Assembly: GCA_947476855.1 (NCBI GenBank)
Contig: CANJSR010000095.1
Coordinates: 1-12,835 of the forward strand
Origin: Acetobacteraceae bacterium
GTDB lineage: Bacteria > Pseudomonadota > Alphaproteobacteria > Acetobacterales > Acetobacteraceae
DNA length: 12,835 nt
Direction: 5' to 3'
In this document: positions 1-7,121 of the stretch, one piece after another
Layout: every line of letters starts with the position of its first letter
Position numbering within the stretch: position 1 is the stretch's first letter
Program-made: the position numbers and the translations under genes
Notes under the pieces: model-generated
Database searches by the model: none
Told to the model about the DNA's origin: nothing
What the model saw: only the letters and a program-made list of their open reading frames with translations

Positions 1-248
1 TCGACCTCGGCCTCGCGATCGGGCGGCAGCACGCGCATGACGTGGTGTATGACAGCGCGATGGCCGCGGCCGAGGAAGGCAAGTCCTTCTCCGACCTGCT
101 CGCCGCCGACAAGCGGGTCACCGCGCATCTGGACGCGGCCGGGATCGAGAGGCTGCTGGATCCGACCGTCTATGTCGGGCTGTGCCCCGAAATGGCGCGG
201 GAGGGGGCTGAACGCGCGCGCAAGGCCGGACGGGCGCTGGTCGGGTAA
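1..248 (+). CDS. C-terminal end of an adenylosuccinate lyase / 3-carboxy-cis,cis-muconate cycloisomerase family protein (5' truncated by window)
   Basis: Only the last 81 residues are present, read in frame from base 3 to the TAA at 246-248. The visible part matches the C-terminal domain (ADSL_C type) of the fumarase/aspartase superfamily. It shows IGRQHAHDVVYDSAMAAAEE, then a helix with FSDLL, then DPTVYVGLCPEMA and a basic, alanine-rich end. The IG-x-x-x-AHDVVY...DP..Y.G motif is typical of 3-carboxy-cis,cis-muconate cycloisomerases and related lyases, which catalyse beta-elimination or cycloisomerisation on dicarboxylates. The catalytic loop lies outside the window, so the substrate cannot be decided. 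The cupin gene starts 42 bp downstream on the same strand and could be co-transcribed. I am confident of the superfamily and less so of the exact enzyme. Confidence 0.8.
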   Translation, partial: DLGLAIGRQHAHDVVYDSAMAAAEEGKSFSDLLAADKRVTAHLDAAGIERLLDPTVYVGLCPEMAREGAERARKAGRALVG

Positions 249-290
249 CGAACAATCCATCGCCATCACAAGAACGACAAGGAACCATCC

Positions 291-713
291 ATGCTTCGAG
301 TGCTGACACGATCCGGGCTGGCGGGGATTCTGATGCTGGCGGCCCTGCCGGCGGCGCTGGCCGCGGAGGCCACGGGCGTGGTGGTGGAGCAGTTGATGCA
401 GACCAGCCAATCCTGGGATGGTGCGGCGTATCTGCGCTATCCCGACGGCCCGCCGGAACTGACCGTGCTGCGGATCACGATCCCGCCGAAGACCGCCCTG
501 CCCTGGCACACGCACCCGATGCCGAACGCCGCCTATGTCGTTTCGGGGGAGTTGCTGGTTGAAAAGCGGGACGGCGGCGCAACCAGGCAATTGGTGGCCG
601 GCGACGTGCTGCCCGAAATGGTGGGCTCCGTCCACCGCGGCGTGACAGGAGACAAGGGCGTGGTGCTGATCGTCTTCTACGCCGGCACCAAGGGCATGAA
701 GCTGGCAGAATAG
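291..713 (+). CDS. Periplasmic cupin-domain protein
   Basis: This 140-residue protein starts at ATG 291, with AAGGA about 8 bases upstream. Residues 1-24 form a Sec signal peptide: a basic start, a hydrophobic core and a likely cut after ALA at about 24. The remainder is one small cupin barrel. Motif 1 is at residues 73-86, with HTH (H73, H75) and ending YVVSG (G86). Motif 2 carries H115 in SVHRG. These three histidines would bind a metal. The glutamate usual in motif 1 falls at N79 here, giving a three-histidine site, a pattern I recall from exported cupins of proteobacteria. Known cupins of this type may bind or turn over small organic acids, but none of that can be read from the sequence. 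The function is unassigned and the fold call is firm. Confidence 0.87.
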   Translation: MLRVLTRSGLAGILMLAALPAALAAEATGVVVEQLMQTSQSWDGAAYLRYPDGPPELTVLRITIPPKTALPWHTHPMPNAAYVVSGELLVEKRDGGATRQLVAGDVLPEMVGSVHRGVTGDKGVVLIVFYAGTKGMKLAE

Positions 714-851
714 CGCTCGGACACAAAACTATCCCGCAACGTCGTCGCGGTGCATGAATTCGACCCTGACGTTGACCTGAATCAATTACGCCGGCCCGCC
801 GCGGGCATAGACCGTTCCGTACAAGACATGAATCGAGGACGGAGCTACCCA

Positions 852-1073
852 ATGGTCGAGCCTGTTGCAAGAATGATCTCACCGCGGGAGATGATCGGCT
901 TGGCTGAACTTTGCGACGGCGCCGGCGATCGGTCCTTCGCGCTGCTGATGGTCGAATGCGCCTTTGCGGCCCTGTCGGCGGACTGTCTCCTGGCGCGGAT
1001 CGAAAGCCCACCGCCCCCCGCGAACGACCTGCGGTGTCTGGTCTGTCCGGTGACGCAGGAACCGCACTGCTAG
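852..1073 (+). CDS. Small hypothetical protein with C-terminal Cys/His cluster
   Basis: This is a 73-residue protein of unrecognised family. I chose ATG 852 because GGAG lies at 841-844, seven bases before it. In-frame starts further upstream (750, 828) have no such site. The middle (about residues 15-50) is hydrophobic and alanine/leucine-rich, probably a helical pair. A PPPP linker at 53-56 follows, then a tail with C62-x2-C65 and a terminal H72-C73 that could bind a metal; C21, C36 and C45 lie earlier. There is no signal peptide or clear membrane segment. It ends tail to tail with the broken phosphatase gene, with three bases between the two stop codons. It could be a small regulatory or metal-binding protein, but that is a guess. 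Coding status rests on the start signal and the codon-like composition. Confidence 0.5.
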   Translation: MVEPVARMISPREMIGLAELCDGAGDRSFALLMVECAFAALSADCLLARIESPPPPANDLRCLVCPVTQEPHC

Positions 1074-1076
1074 GCA

Positions 1077-1641
1077 TCAGCCAGGGCCGATTCGGTCGAT
1101 CAACGTCAGTGGATCGGACGGACGGGCGCCGAGGCGGACGATGATGACCTCGGCGGACCGGGGAAAACACCCGTCAGGGCGGTGATGTTGACCTGATGGG
1201 TGGCCATACCGATCACCTGGTCCGGGTAGTCCCGCGGCAACGCCTTCACCGCTTTGGTCCGCGCCGGCCTCTCGGCCGCGTCGGCGTGAAATGAATCGAG
1301 CGGTGGAAACGCCTCCACCGGCCCCAGGTCGAGCAGCCGAGCGGTTTCTTGGCAGCGGCACCAACGGCTGGAGAGGAGGCGGTCGAGGGTGATGCCGCGG
1401 TTTTTCAGCCGCTCCCCCATGCGGACCGCCTCGGTGCGCCCCTCGGGCGAGAGGTTGCGCTGGGTCGCGCAGTTCCCCAGGACCAATCCGGGCGGGTCAC
1501 AGGTGCCGTGGCATGACGCATGAGCAGGACCTGGCCGCCCTGCGCGTGGGCGCAGCCCGGGGCCAGGGCGGTTGTGAGGGCCCCGACCATGATCAGGCGA
1601 CGGGTCGGTTTGTGTATGAATGTGAACGCCAGGAAAATCAC
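1077..1641 (-). pseudogene. Histidine phosphatase (phosphoglycerate mutase-like) gene with two frameshifts
   Basis: Three overlapping reading frames on the minus strand together spell one exported histidine phosphatase. Frame one holds a signal-like segment (TRRLIMVGALTTALAPGCAHA) and the catalytic motif LLMRHATAP, an RHG-type motif with RHA. Near 1493-1500 the reading moves to a second frame: CDPPG, LVLGNCATQRNLSPEGR, LLSSRWCRCQETARLL, then THQVNITALTGVFP with the second catalytic histidine. Near 1158-1163 it moves to a third frame, SAEVIIVRLGA to DRIGPG and the stop at 1077. Each shift fits loss of one base, the second in a CCCC-GG run. The start is unclear: GTG 1641 gives a longer leader and ATG 1590 lies inside the signal segment. 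All catalytic parts survive across the frames, so the break is either recent or a sequencing error. Confidence 0.8.
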
Positions 1642-2138
1642 GCGGACGCCGGGGATACGGCCCTCGTCGCGGCCCGGATCACTTGTCCCCATGGCCTGTG
1701 GATAACCTTGTGGACCAAATGGCGATAGGGCGTTCAAATCGGCGGTCCGGCGCGGCCTTCCTACACTCTGCCGAGAAATTGTGCATCGCGGTAATCCTTT
1801 GAATTCACTCTCTTTTCACTCACCGATCCTGGAACCAACGCGCTTCCCGTAGGACTTTCAAAGCCCCTGGCGGATGCCTGTGGAAGTCTGGTTGAGAATC
1901 ACCCGCTAACCCCTTGTCCTGACCACCAACACACGGGCTTATCAGGAGGAAAAGCGGCGGCATCCCCGACCCTCGGGAGGCCGACACGGCGCTCAGTCCA
2001 CGATAACAGTCGACAAAATTCCTCACACGGTGAGATTGGACAACATTACTATACTTTGATCCGCCGCCGCCTTCCTCTAAACGGAAACTACCTACCCCGC
2101 GGAGCCACCCGGCCCCTGGAGACTACGTTGATCCGTTC
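1642..2138. other. Gene-free stretch between the divergent phosphatase relic and the S8 protease
   Basis: About 500 bp with no open frame that looks like protein. It separates a minus-strand relic from a plus-strand gene, so it should hold promoters for both. It is visibly richer in A and T than its surroundings, especially around 1770-1830 and 2010-2060. A strong GGAGG stretch near 1945 is not followed by a start codon, so I read nothing into it. The only structured element I see is the dyad and possible -10 box listed separately. Confidence 0.5.
2022..2055 (+). promoter_or_regulatory. Possible promoter and operator dyad upstream of the S8 protease
   Basis: A perfect 5-bp dyad, CTCAC-acg-GTGAG (2022-2034), lies 15 bases before TATACT (2050-2055), which matches the -10 consensus at five of six positions. 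The dyad covers the place where a -35 box would fall, and no good -35 sequence is present there. That layout suits an operator or activator site. The box is 83 bases before the protease ATG, leaving a leader of roughly 75 bases. The evidence is short sequence motifs only. Confidence 0.25.
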
Positions 2139-4832
2139 ATGACCAGCCGCCCCCCCTCCGCCCCCTACCCGCGCCATCCGGGCGACGGCATCTGGGATGC
2201 CGATGAGGTTCGGCTGTCCAGCACGCCGCATGAGGTCACGCCGATCAGCCTGGGGGAATCGTCAATCGCGGCGATCAGCACCGACGCCGGCTACACCGGC
2301 GGCAAGCTATGGGGCATGTACGGAGACACCACGACGGTTGCAAACCCCTACGGCAGCCAGGCGGGGGAGGCATGGGCCAGCGGCTTCACCGGCAGCACCT
2401 CGACAATCGTCGGCGTCATCGACACGGGCATCGACTATACGCACCCCGACCTCTACGCCAATGTCTGGCTGAACCAGAGGGAAATTCCCTACACATTGCG
2501 GGTCAGCCTGTCCGACGTTGATATGGACGGCCTGATCTCCCTTCGTGACCTGAACAACGCCGCCAACGCGGACCTGGTGCTCGACTCGAACGGCAACGGC
2601 TTCATCGACGCGCGCGACCTGCTGACCGACTCACGCTGGGAAAACGGGGTCGACGACAACAGCGACGGCTTCATCGATGACCTGATCGGCTGGGATTTCG
2701 TCAACAACGACAACGACCCATTCGACGACAACGGGCACGGCACCCATGTCAGCGGCACGATCGGAGCCATGGGCGGCAACGACATCGGCGTGGCCGGCGT
2801 CAACTGGGCTATCCAGATCGTGCCGATCAAATTCCTGGGCGCCAACGGCTCGGGCTCCCTGTTGAACGCGATCCGGGCAGTCGACTACTTCACCAACCTC
2901 GCCACCCACGCGTCGGCGGGAGAGAACTACGTCGCCACCAATAACTCCTGGGCCGGCGGCGGCTATGTGCAGCTTCTGTCCGACGCGATCGTCCGCGCGG
3001 CCCAGCAGGATGTGCTGTTCGTCGCGGCGGCGGGGAATGCGTCCGCCAACAACGACATCGTCTCGAGCTACCCGGCAAACTACTCAACCATGGCCGCGGC
3101 GGGGTATGAGGCGGTGATCTCCGTCGCCTCCCTCACCAGCACCGGAGAGCTTTCAAATTTCTCCAACTACGGCCAGACGACCGTCGACCTGGCGGCGCCC
3201 GGGTCGTCGATCTACTCGACGGTGCGTGGCGGCGGCTATGGGACGCTCAGCGGGACCTCGATGGCCGCGCCGCACGTGACCGGGGCGGTGGCGCTCTATG
3301 CCTCCGCTCACCAGACCGCCACCGCGGCCGAGATCAGGGCCGCCCTGCTGGCCAGCGTCGCCCCCACGCCGTCCCTGGTTGGCCAGGTGGCGACCGGCGG
3401 GCGGCTGGATATCGGGCAGTTGATGGCCACCGACCCGATCACGCCGGACCCGCTTCCGCCAGCCGACAAGATTGCCGGCAACACCACGACGACCGAGACC
3501 CTGGCCCCCGGCGGGACGCACGGGTCGGTCATCGACTTTGCCGGTGACCAGGACTGGTACCGGGTCGACCTCGCCGCCGGCAACACCTACCAGATCAACC
3601 TCGGCGCCAGCGCCGGATCGACGCTCGATTCCTATCTGCGCGTGCTGGACACCACCGGCACCGAACTCGGTCACAACAACGACACCAACGGCCTGAACGC
3701 TCGGCTTTCCGTCCAGGCACTGTCGAGCGGGACGTATTTCATCAGCGCCGAGGGCTATGCCGGCAGCGCCGGCGGCTACGACCTGTCGATCAGCGCCGGA
3801 ACCCCGGTCTCGAAGCTCAACATCGCCGCTGTGACCCCAGCCGGGGTGCTGGAGGGGAATGCGCGGTCGACCACGCTCCGTTTCCTGGTCACGCGCACCG
3901 GCAACACGACGCAGGAAGCCTCTGCCACCTGGACCGTGGCCGGCACCGGAACCAACGGCGCCGACGCCCAGGATTTCGTGGCCAAGGCCATGCCGACCGG
4001 GGTGGTGCGGTTTCGCGCCGGTGAAACCAGCCGCACCGTGGACGTGGCCATCGCCGGCGACACGACCTTCGAGGCGAATGAAACCTTTGCCGTCACCCTC
4101 TCGGACGCGAGTTGGGGCTCGATGATCGAGTCGGCCCAGGCCAACGGAACCATCCTGAACGACGAGTCCGTCATCTCGATCGCCGCCGCCGACGCCGAAC
4201 GGGCCGAGGGGAACTGGGGTGCCACAACCTTCAGCTTCATCGTCAGCCGGACCGGCGGCGCGCTGACGTCTTCCCGGGTGGAATGGGCGGTTTCGGGCAT
4301 CGGCGCGGACGCCGCCTCGGCGCGGGATTTTTCCGGCTATCGCCTGCCCAGCGGCAGCGTGGCCTTCCGGAAGGGCGAGACCGAGCGGCGGATCACCTTC
4401 CAGGCGGCCGGTGATCGGACGGTTGAGGCGAATGAGAGCTTCGTGGTGACGCTGAAGAACCCCGCCGCCGGGGCGTCGCTGGGCACCGCCACCGCAAGCG
4501 GGACGATCCTGGACGACGACGGTACCGTGCTGTCCGGCGCGATCGGCGCCCGGTCGGTTCTGTCACCCGCGGCCATGACATTCATTGCCCCGACCGGGAG
4601 CGAGACGGTGGCGGCATCGAGCCTGCCCCTGGCCGAACCCGCCAATGCGGGGTCGGAGTCTCTGCCCGCCCTGCTCGTCGATCCGCTGACGGTCGCACTG
4701 GACCTGAAGGGGAGCCTGCCGGAGCCTCGGGCCACCGTTGACGTCGCCGCACTGCCAGTCGAGGGCGGGGTCGGTCATGACGCGGTCCAGAATGTCGTTC
4801 TGGCGATCACCCGACCGCTCGGACTGGGCTGA
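2139..4832 (+). CDS. S8 family serine peptidase (subtilisin-like) with PPC and two Calx-beta domains
   Basis: This 897-residue protein is probably secreted. The catalytic triad is complete: D95 in GVIDTGIDYTHPDL, H200 in NGHGTHVSG and S374 in GTSMAAPH, with oxyanion N300 in AAAGN. Between D95 and H200 is an insertion with EF-hand-like loops at 126-137 (DVDMDGLISLRD), 149-160 (DSNGNGFIDARD) and about 172-181, so calcium binding is likely. A PPC domain follows at about 443-551. Calx-beta domains span about 560-675 and 677-794, each with GD-x-T-x-EANE-x-F-x-VTL. The last 100 residues are Ala/Pro/Leu-rich and unrecognised. There is no Sec signal peptide and no I9 propeptide, so type I export through the C-terminus is my inference. 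ATG 2139 is the first in-frame start; GGAG at 2117-2120 is too far away to be a good ribosome site. Confidence 0.93.
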   Translation: MTSRPPSAPYPRHPGDGIWDADEVRLSSTPHEVTPISLGESSIAAISTDAGYTGGKLWGMYGDTTTVANPYGSQAGEAWASGFTGSTSTIVGVIDTGIDYTHPDLYANVWLNQREIPYTLRVSLSDVDMDGLISLRDLNNAANADLVLDSNGNGFIDARDLLTDSRWENGVDDNSDGFIDDLIGWDFVNNDNDPFDDNGHGTHVSGTIGAMGGNDIGVAGVNWAIQIVPIKFLGANGSGSLLNAIRAVDYFTNLATHASAGENYVATNNSWAGGGYVQLLSDAIVRAAQQDVLFVAAAGNASANNDIVSSYPANYSTMAAAGYEAVISVASLTSTGELSNFSNYGQTTVDLAAPGSSIYSTVRGGGYGTLSGTSMAAPHVTGAVALYASAHQTATAAEIRAALLASVAPTPSLVGQVATGGRLDIGQLMATDPITPDPLPPADKIAGNTTTTETLAPGGTHGSVIDFAGDQDWYRVDLAAGNTYQINLGASAGSTLDSYLRVLDTTGTELGHNNDTNGLNARLSVQALSSGTYFISAEGYAGSAGGYDLSISAGTPVSKLNIAAVTPAGVLEGNARSTTLRFLVTRTGNTTQEASATWTVAGTGTNGADAQDFVAKAMPTGVVRFRAGETSRTVDVAIAGDTTFEANETFAVTLSDASWGSMIESAQANGTILNDESVISIAAADAERAEGNWGATTFSFIVSRTGGALTSSRVEWAVSGIGADAASARDFSGYRLPSGSVAFRKGETERRITFQAAGDRTVEANESFVVTLKNPAAGASLGTATASGTILDDDGTVLSGAIGARSVLSPAAMTFIAPTGSETVAASSLPLAEPANAGSESLPALLVDPLTVALDLKGSLPEPRATVDVAALPVEGGVGHDAVQNVVLAITRPLGLG

Positions 4833-4927
4833 ACCGCGGGCCGCCATCCATCGATCCGGAAGGGTTCTTCCATAGGGCCAGCAAAGGAGAGTAGGTTTTG
4901 CTCCAAAGCCTGCCGTGAGGAACCGCC

Positions 4928-6232
4928 ATGCTCAAAGACCGGTATGATCTCCCCCTGTCCACCCGTTCCGCCGCCGCGCGGGATGCGTATGTGGAGGGCT
5001 ATGACCTCGCGCTGACGCTGTATCCGGGCGCCGTGGAGGCGTTTGATCGCGCTTTGGCCGCCGATCCCGGTCTCGCCATCGCAAACGCCGGCAAGGCGCA
5101 GGTCCTGATGCGGGAAGGCAAAGCCGCCGCCGGGCGGGCCGCGATGGCCGCCGCCAAGGAAATGGCCCCGGGCGTGTCGGCGCGGGAAGCCGGGCATATT
5201 CGGTTCTTCGACCTCGCGTTTTCCGGCCAGACCGACCCCGCAATCGCCACCTTGCAGGAGCACGTGGCGCAATGGCCGCGCGACGCGCTGATGCTGGCCA
5301 CCGCGGCGAATCCGAACGGGTTGATCGGCGGCTCCGGCAGGATCGGGCAGAAGCGCATGGCCGCGGAGCTGATGGACAGCCTGGCCCCGCATTACGGCGA
5401 CGACTACTGGTTTCTGTCCTATCACGCGACGGCGCTGTCCGAGGACGGCCGGCTTGCCGATGCGCGCAAGGCGATCACCCGCTCGGTCGAACTGAACCGC
5501 CGGAACGCACATGCCGCGCACGGCTTCGCCCATGTCAGCTACGAGAGCGGCGACGCGGAGACGGGACGCGAATTCCTGGCCTCCTGGCTGAATACCTACC
5601 CACGCGAGGGGTCGTTCCACGGCCACCTGAGCTGGCATCTCGCGCTGTTCGAACTCGGCGCCGGCCATTGGGAAGACGCGATGCGCCTGTTCCGGGAGAC
5701 GATCACGCTGGAACAGCACAGCGGCGGGCCGCCGCAGAAGATGACGGACGGCACGGCGTTCCTGTGGCGCTCGGAACTCGCGGGGCATCCGCGTGACGAA
5801 GCCGCCTGGCGGGCGATGCATGACTTCGCGGCGATCAACCTGCCCCGCCCTGGCCCGGGCCTCGCCGACCTACATGTGATCCTCTCCCAGGCCGTCATGC
5901 GCGATGACGCAGCGCTGGAAGCCCGCACGGCGCAGATGGCGGAGATGGCGCGGGAGGGTCGTTATCCCTCCGGCACCTACATCCCCGAACTCTCACGTGG
6001 CTTCGTGGCGTTCGAGCGTGGGGACTATGCCGGGGCGATCGCCGCCCTCGCGCCCTTGTCCGGGCAGAACGAACGCATCGGTGGCAGCCGAGCGCAGCAT
6101 GACCTGATCGATTTTACGCTGCTGAAGGCGTATTTGAACGCGGGCCTGCTGGAGGAAGCACGGGCCTTCCTGAACACCAGGCGGCCTGGCGCGTCGGGCA
6201 TTCCCGTCGCGGGGGTTTCCGCGCTGCACTGA
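4928..6232 (+). CDS. Tetratricopeptide-repeat protein of the TTC38-like family
   Basis: This 434-residue protein starts at ATG 4928, with GAGGA about 8 bases upstream. There is no signal peptide or membrane helix, so it is likely cytoplasmic. The sequence is a chain of helix pairs. A clear TPR-like unit sits at about 28-62 (ALTLYPGAVEAFDRALAADP and the next helix). Others follow at about 150-185 (DDYWFLSYHATALSEDGRLADARKAI) and about 190-250, where AHAAHGFAHVSYESGD and HGHLSWHLALFELG give the histidine-rich pattern of TTC38 proteins. A late unit lies at about 345-375 (SRGFVAFERGDYAGAIAALAPL). Length and motif order agree with bacterial TTC38 homologues, whose biochemical role is not established. 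It probably acts as a protein-binding scaffold. It starts 95 bp after the protease and could share its transcript, but no functional link is evident. Confidence 0.85.
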   Translation: MLKDRYDLPLSTRSAAARDAYVEGYDLALTLYPGAVEAFDRALAADPGLAIANAGKAQVLMREGKAAAGRAAMAAAKEMAPGVSAREAGHIRFFDLAFSGQTDPAIATLQEHVAQWPRDALMLATAANPNGLIGGSGRIGQKRMAAELMDSLAPHYGDDYWFLSYHATALSEDGRLADARKAITRSVELNRRNAHAAHGFAHVSYESGDAETGREFLASWLNTYPREGSFHGHLSWHLALFELGAGHWEDAMRLFRETITLEQHSGGPPQKMTDGTAFLWRSELAGHPRDEAAWRAMHDFAAINLPRPGPGLADLHVILSQAVMRDDAALEARTAQMAEMAREGRYPSGTYIPELSRGFVAFERGDYAGAIAALAPLSGQNERIGGSRAQHDLIDFTLLKAYLNAGLLEEARAFLNTRRPGASGIPVAGVSALH

Positions 6233-6271
6233 CCCATTTGCGGGGTCGAGCGGGCGTGGGCAATGATCTCG

Positions 6272-6304
6272 GTCGAGGCGCGCCGGAGTCGTGGCGCGCT
6301 CGAC
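6272..6304 (+). promoter_or_regulatory. Strong hairpin just before the crotonase ribosome binding site
   Basis: Arms GTCGAGGCGCGCC (6272-6284) and GGCGCGCTCGAC (6293-6304) pair over 12 bp with one bulged G and an 8-base loop. The structure ends two bases before the GGGAG that serves the crotonase start at 6318. There is no T-run after it, so a classical intrinsic terminator for the TPR gene is not supported. A second copy of the left arm, GTCGAGCG at 6245-6252, could pair with 6297-6304 instead, so two exclusive folds are possible. Confidence 0.45.
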
Positions 6305-6317
6305 AGGGAGAGCAGCG

Positions 6318-7094
6318 ATGTCCGCGGAAGATCGTATCGAATATGACGTAACCGACCACGTGGCGGTCATCGCGATGAAGCGGCCGCCGGTCAACGCTAT
6401 CGACCATGCGATGATCGACGCGATCCACGCGGCACTGCTGAAGGCGAACGCCGACCCCGCGGTGCGGGCCGTCATCCTGACCAGCGCGCTGCCAGGCATG
6501 TTCTCCGGCGGGATGGACCTGCGGATGGTGGTCGAGGGCGACGCGCAGGACCTGCGCGCCTTCGTTACCAAGTTCTATATCGGCACGATGGACATCCAGT
6601 ATGTCATGAAGAAGCCGACGATCGCCGTGGTGAATGGCCCGGCGCGCGGGGCCGGCATGACGCTGTCGATCACCAGCGACGTGATCCTGGCCGCGGACGA
6701 CATCGACCTGGGCTATCCCGAGATCGATGTCGGCGTCATCCCGGCGATCCACTATGTGCATCTGCCGCGCCAGATCAGCCGCCACAAGGCGTTTGAATTG
6801 CTGTTCATCGGCAAGCCCATCCCCGCCGCCGAGGCGGCGTCGATGGGCATCATCAACCATGCCGTGCCGCGCGCCGAACTGATGGACCGTGCCTTCGCCA
6901 TGGCACGCGCCTTCGCCGCCAAATCCCCCACCATCATGGCGCTCGGCCGTCACTCATTCGTTCGGGCTAACGATATGGACTATCGCCGAAACGTTGAAAA
7001 CCAGATCGAGACGCTTTGCAACATCTACAGCACGCCCGATGGGCGGGAGGGGCTGCGCGCGTTCATCGAAAAGCGCCGGCCGAACTGGGCTTGA
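6318..7094 (+). CDS. Enoyl-CoA hydratase/isomerase (crotonase) family protein
   Basis: This 258-residue protein covers the full family length. ATG 6318 is chosen over the GTG at 6291 because GGGAG lies 7-8 bases before it and the protein then begins as crotonases do. The acyl-CoA oxyanion-hole motifs are FSGGMDL (62-68) and GPARGAGMTL (107-116). In enoyl-CoA hydratase the second motif reads GGGCEL with a catalytic Glu; here that position is T115. The second catalytic Glu is kept as E135 in GYPEIDVGVIP. The C-terminus EGLRAFIEKRRPNW is typical. With only one acid it may be an isomerase, hydrolase or decarboxylase-type crotonase rather than a simple hydratase. The next gene starts 27 bp downstream with its own ribosome site, so the two are very likely one operon acting on related CoA esters. 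Confidence 0.92.
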   Translation: MSAEDRIEYDVTDHVAVIAMKRPPVNAIDHAMIDAIHAALLKANADPAVRAVILTSALPGMFSGGMDLRMVVEGDAQDLRAFVTKFYIGTMDIQYVMKKPTIAVVNGPARGAGMTLSITSDVILAADDIDLGYPEIDVGVIPAIHYVHLPRQISRHKAFELLFIGKPIPAAEAASMGIINHAVPRAELMDRAFAMARAFAAKSPTIMALGRHSFVRANDMDYRRNVENQIETLCNIYSTPDGREGLRAFIEKRRPNWA

Positions 7095-7121
7095 TTGTAT
7101 CCCGCAGCGGAGAAGTTGAAC

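Noticed and set aside
475..1170. 231-codon open frame on the minus strand
   Set aside because: It overlaps the cupin and the small hypothetical gene. Its product is Arg/Pro/Ser-rich and has no recognisable domain.
1942..1955. Strong ribosome-site-like GGAGGAAAA
   Set aside because: No start codon with an open frame follows at a usable distance on the plus strand.
4858..4871. Hairpin GGAAG-ggtt-CTTCC after the protease as a terminator
   Set aside because: It has only a 5-bp stem and no T-run. That is weak enough to be chance, so I do not call a terminator between the protease and the TPR gene.
4775..5821. 348-codon open frame on the minus strand
   Set aside because: It is a shadow of the TPR gene, whose repeats and ribosome site are clear. 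The antisense product is Arg/Gly-rich without motifs.
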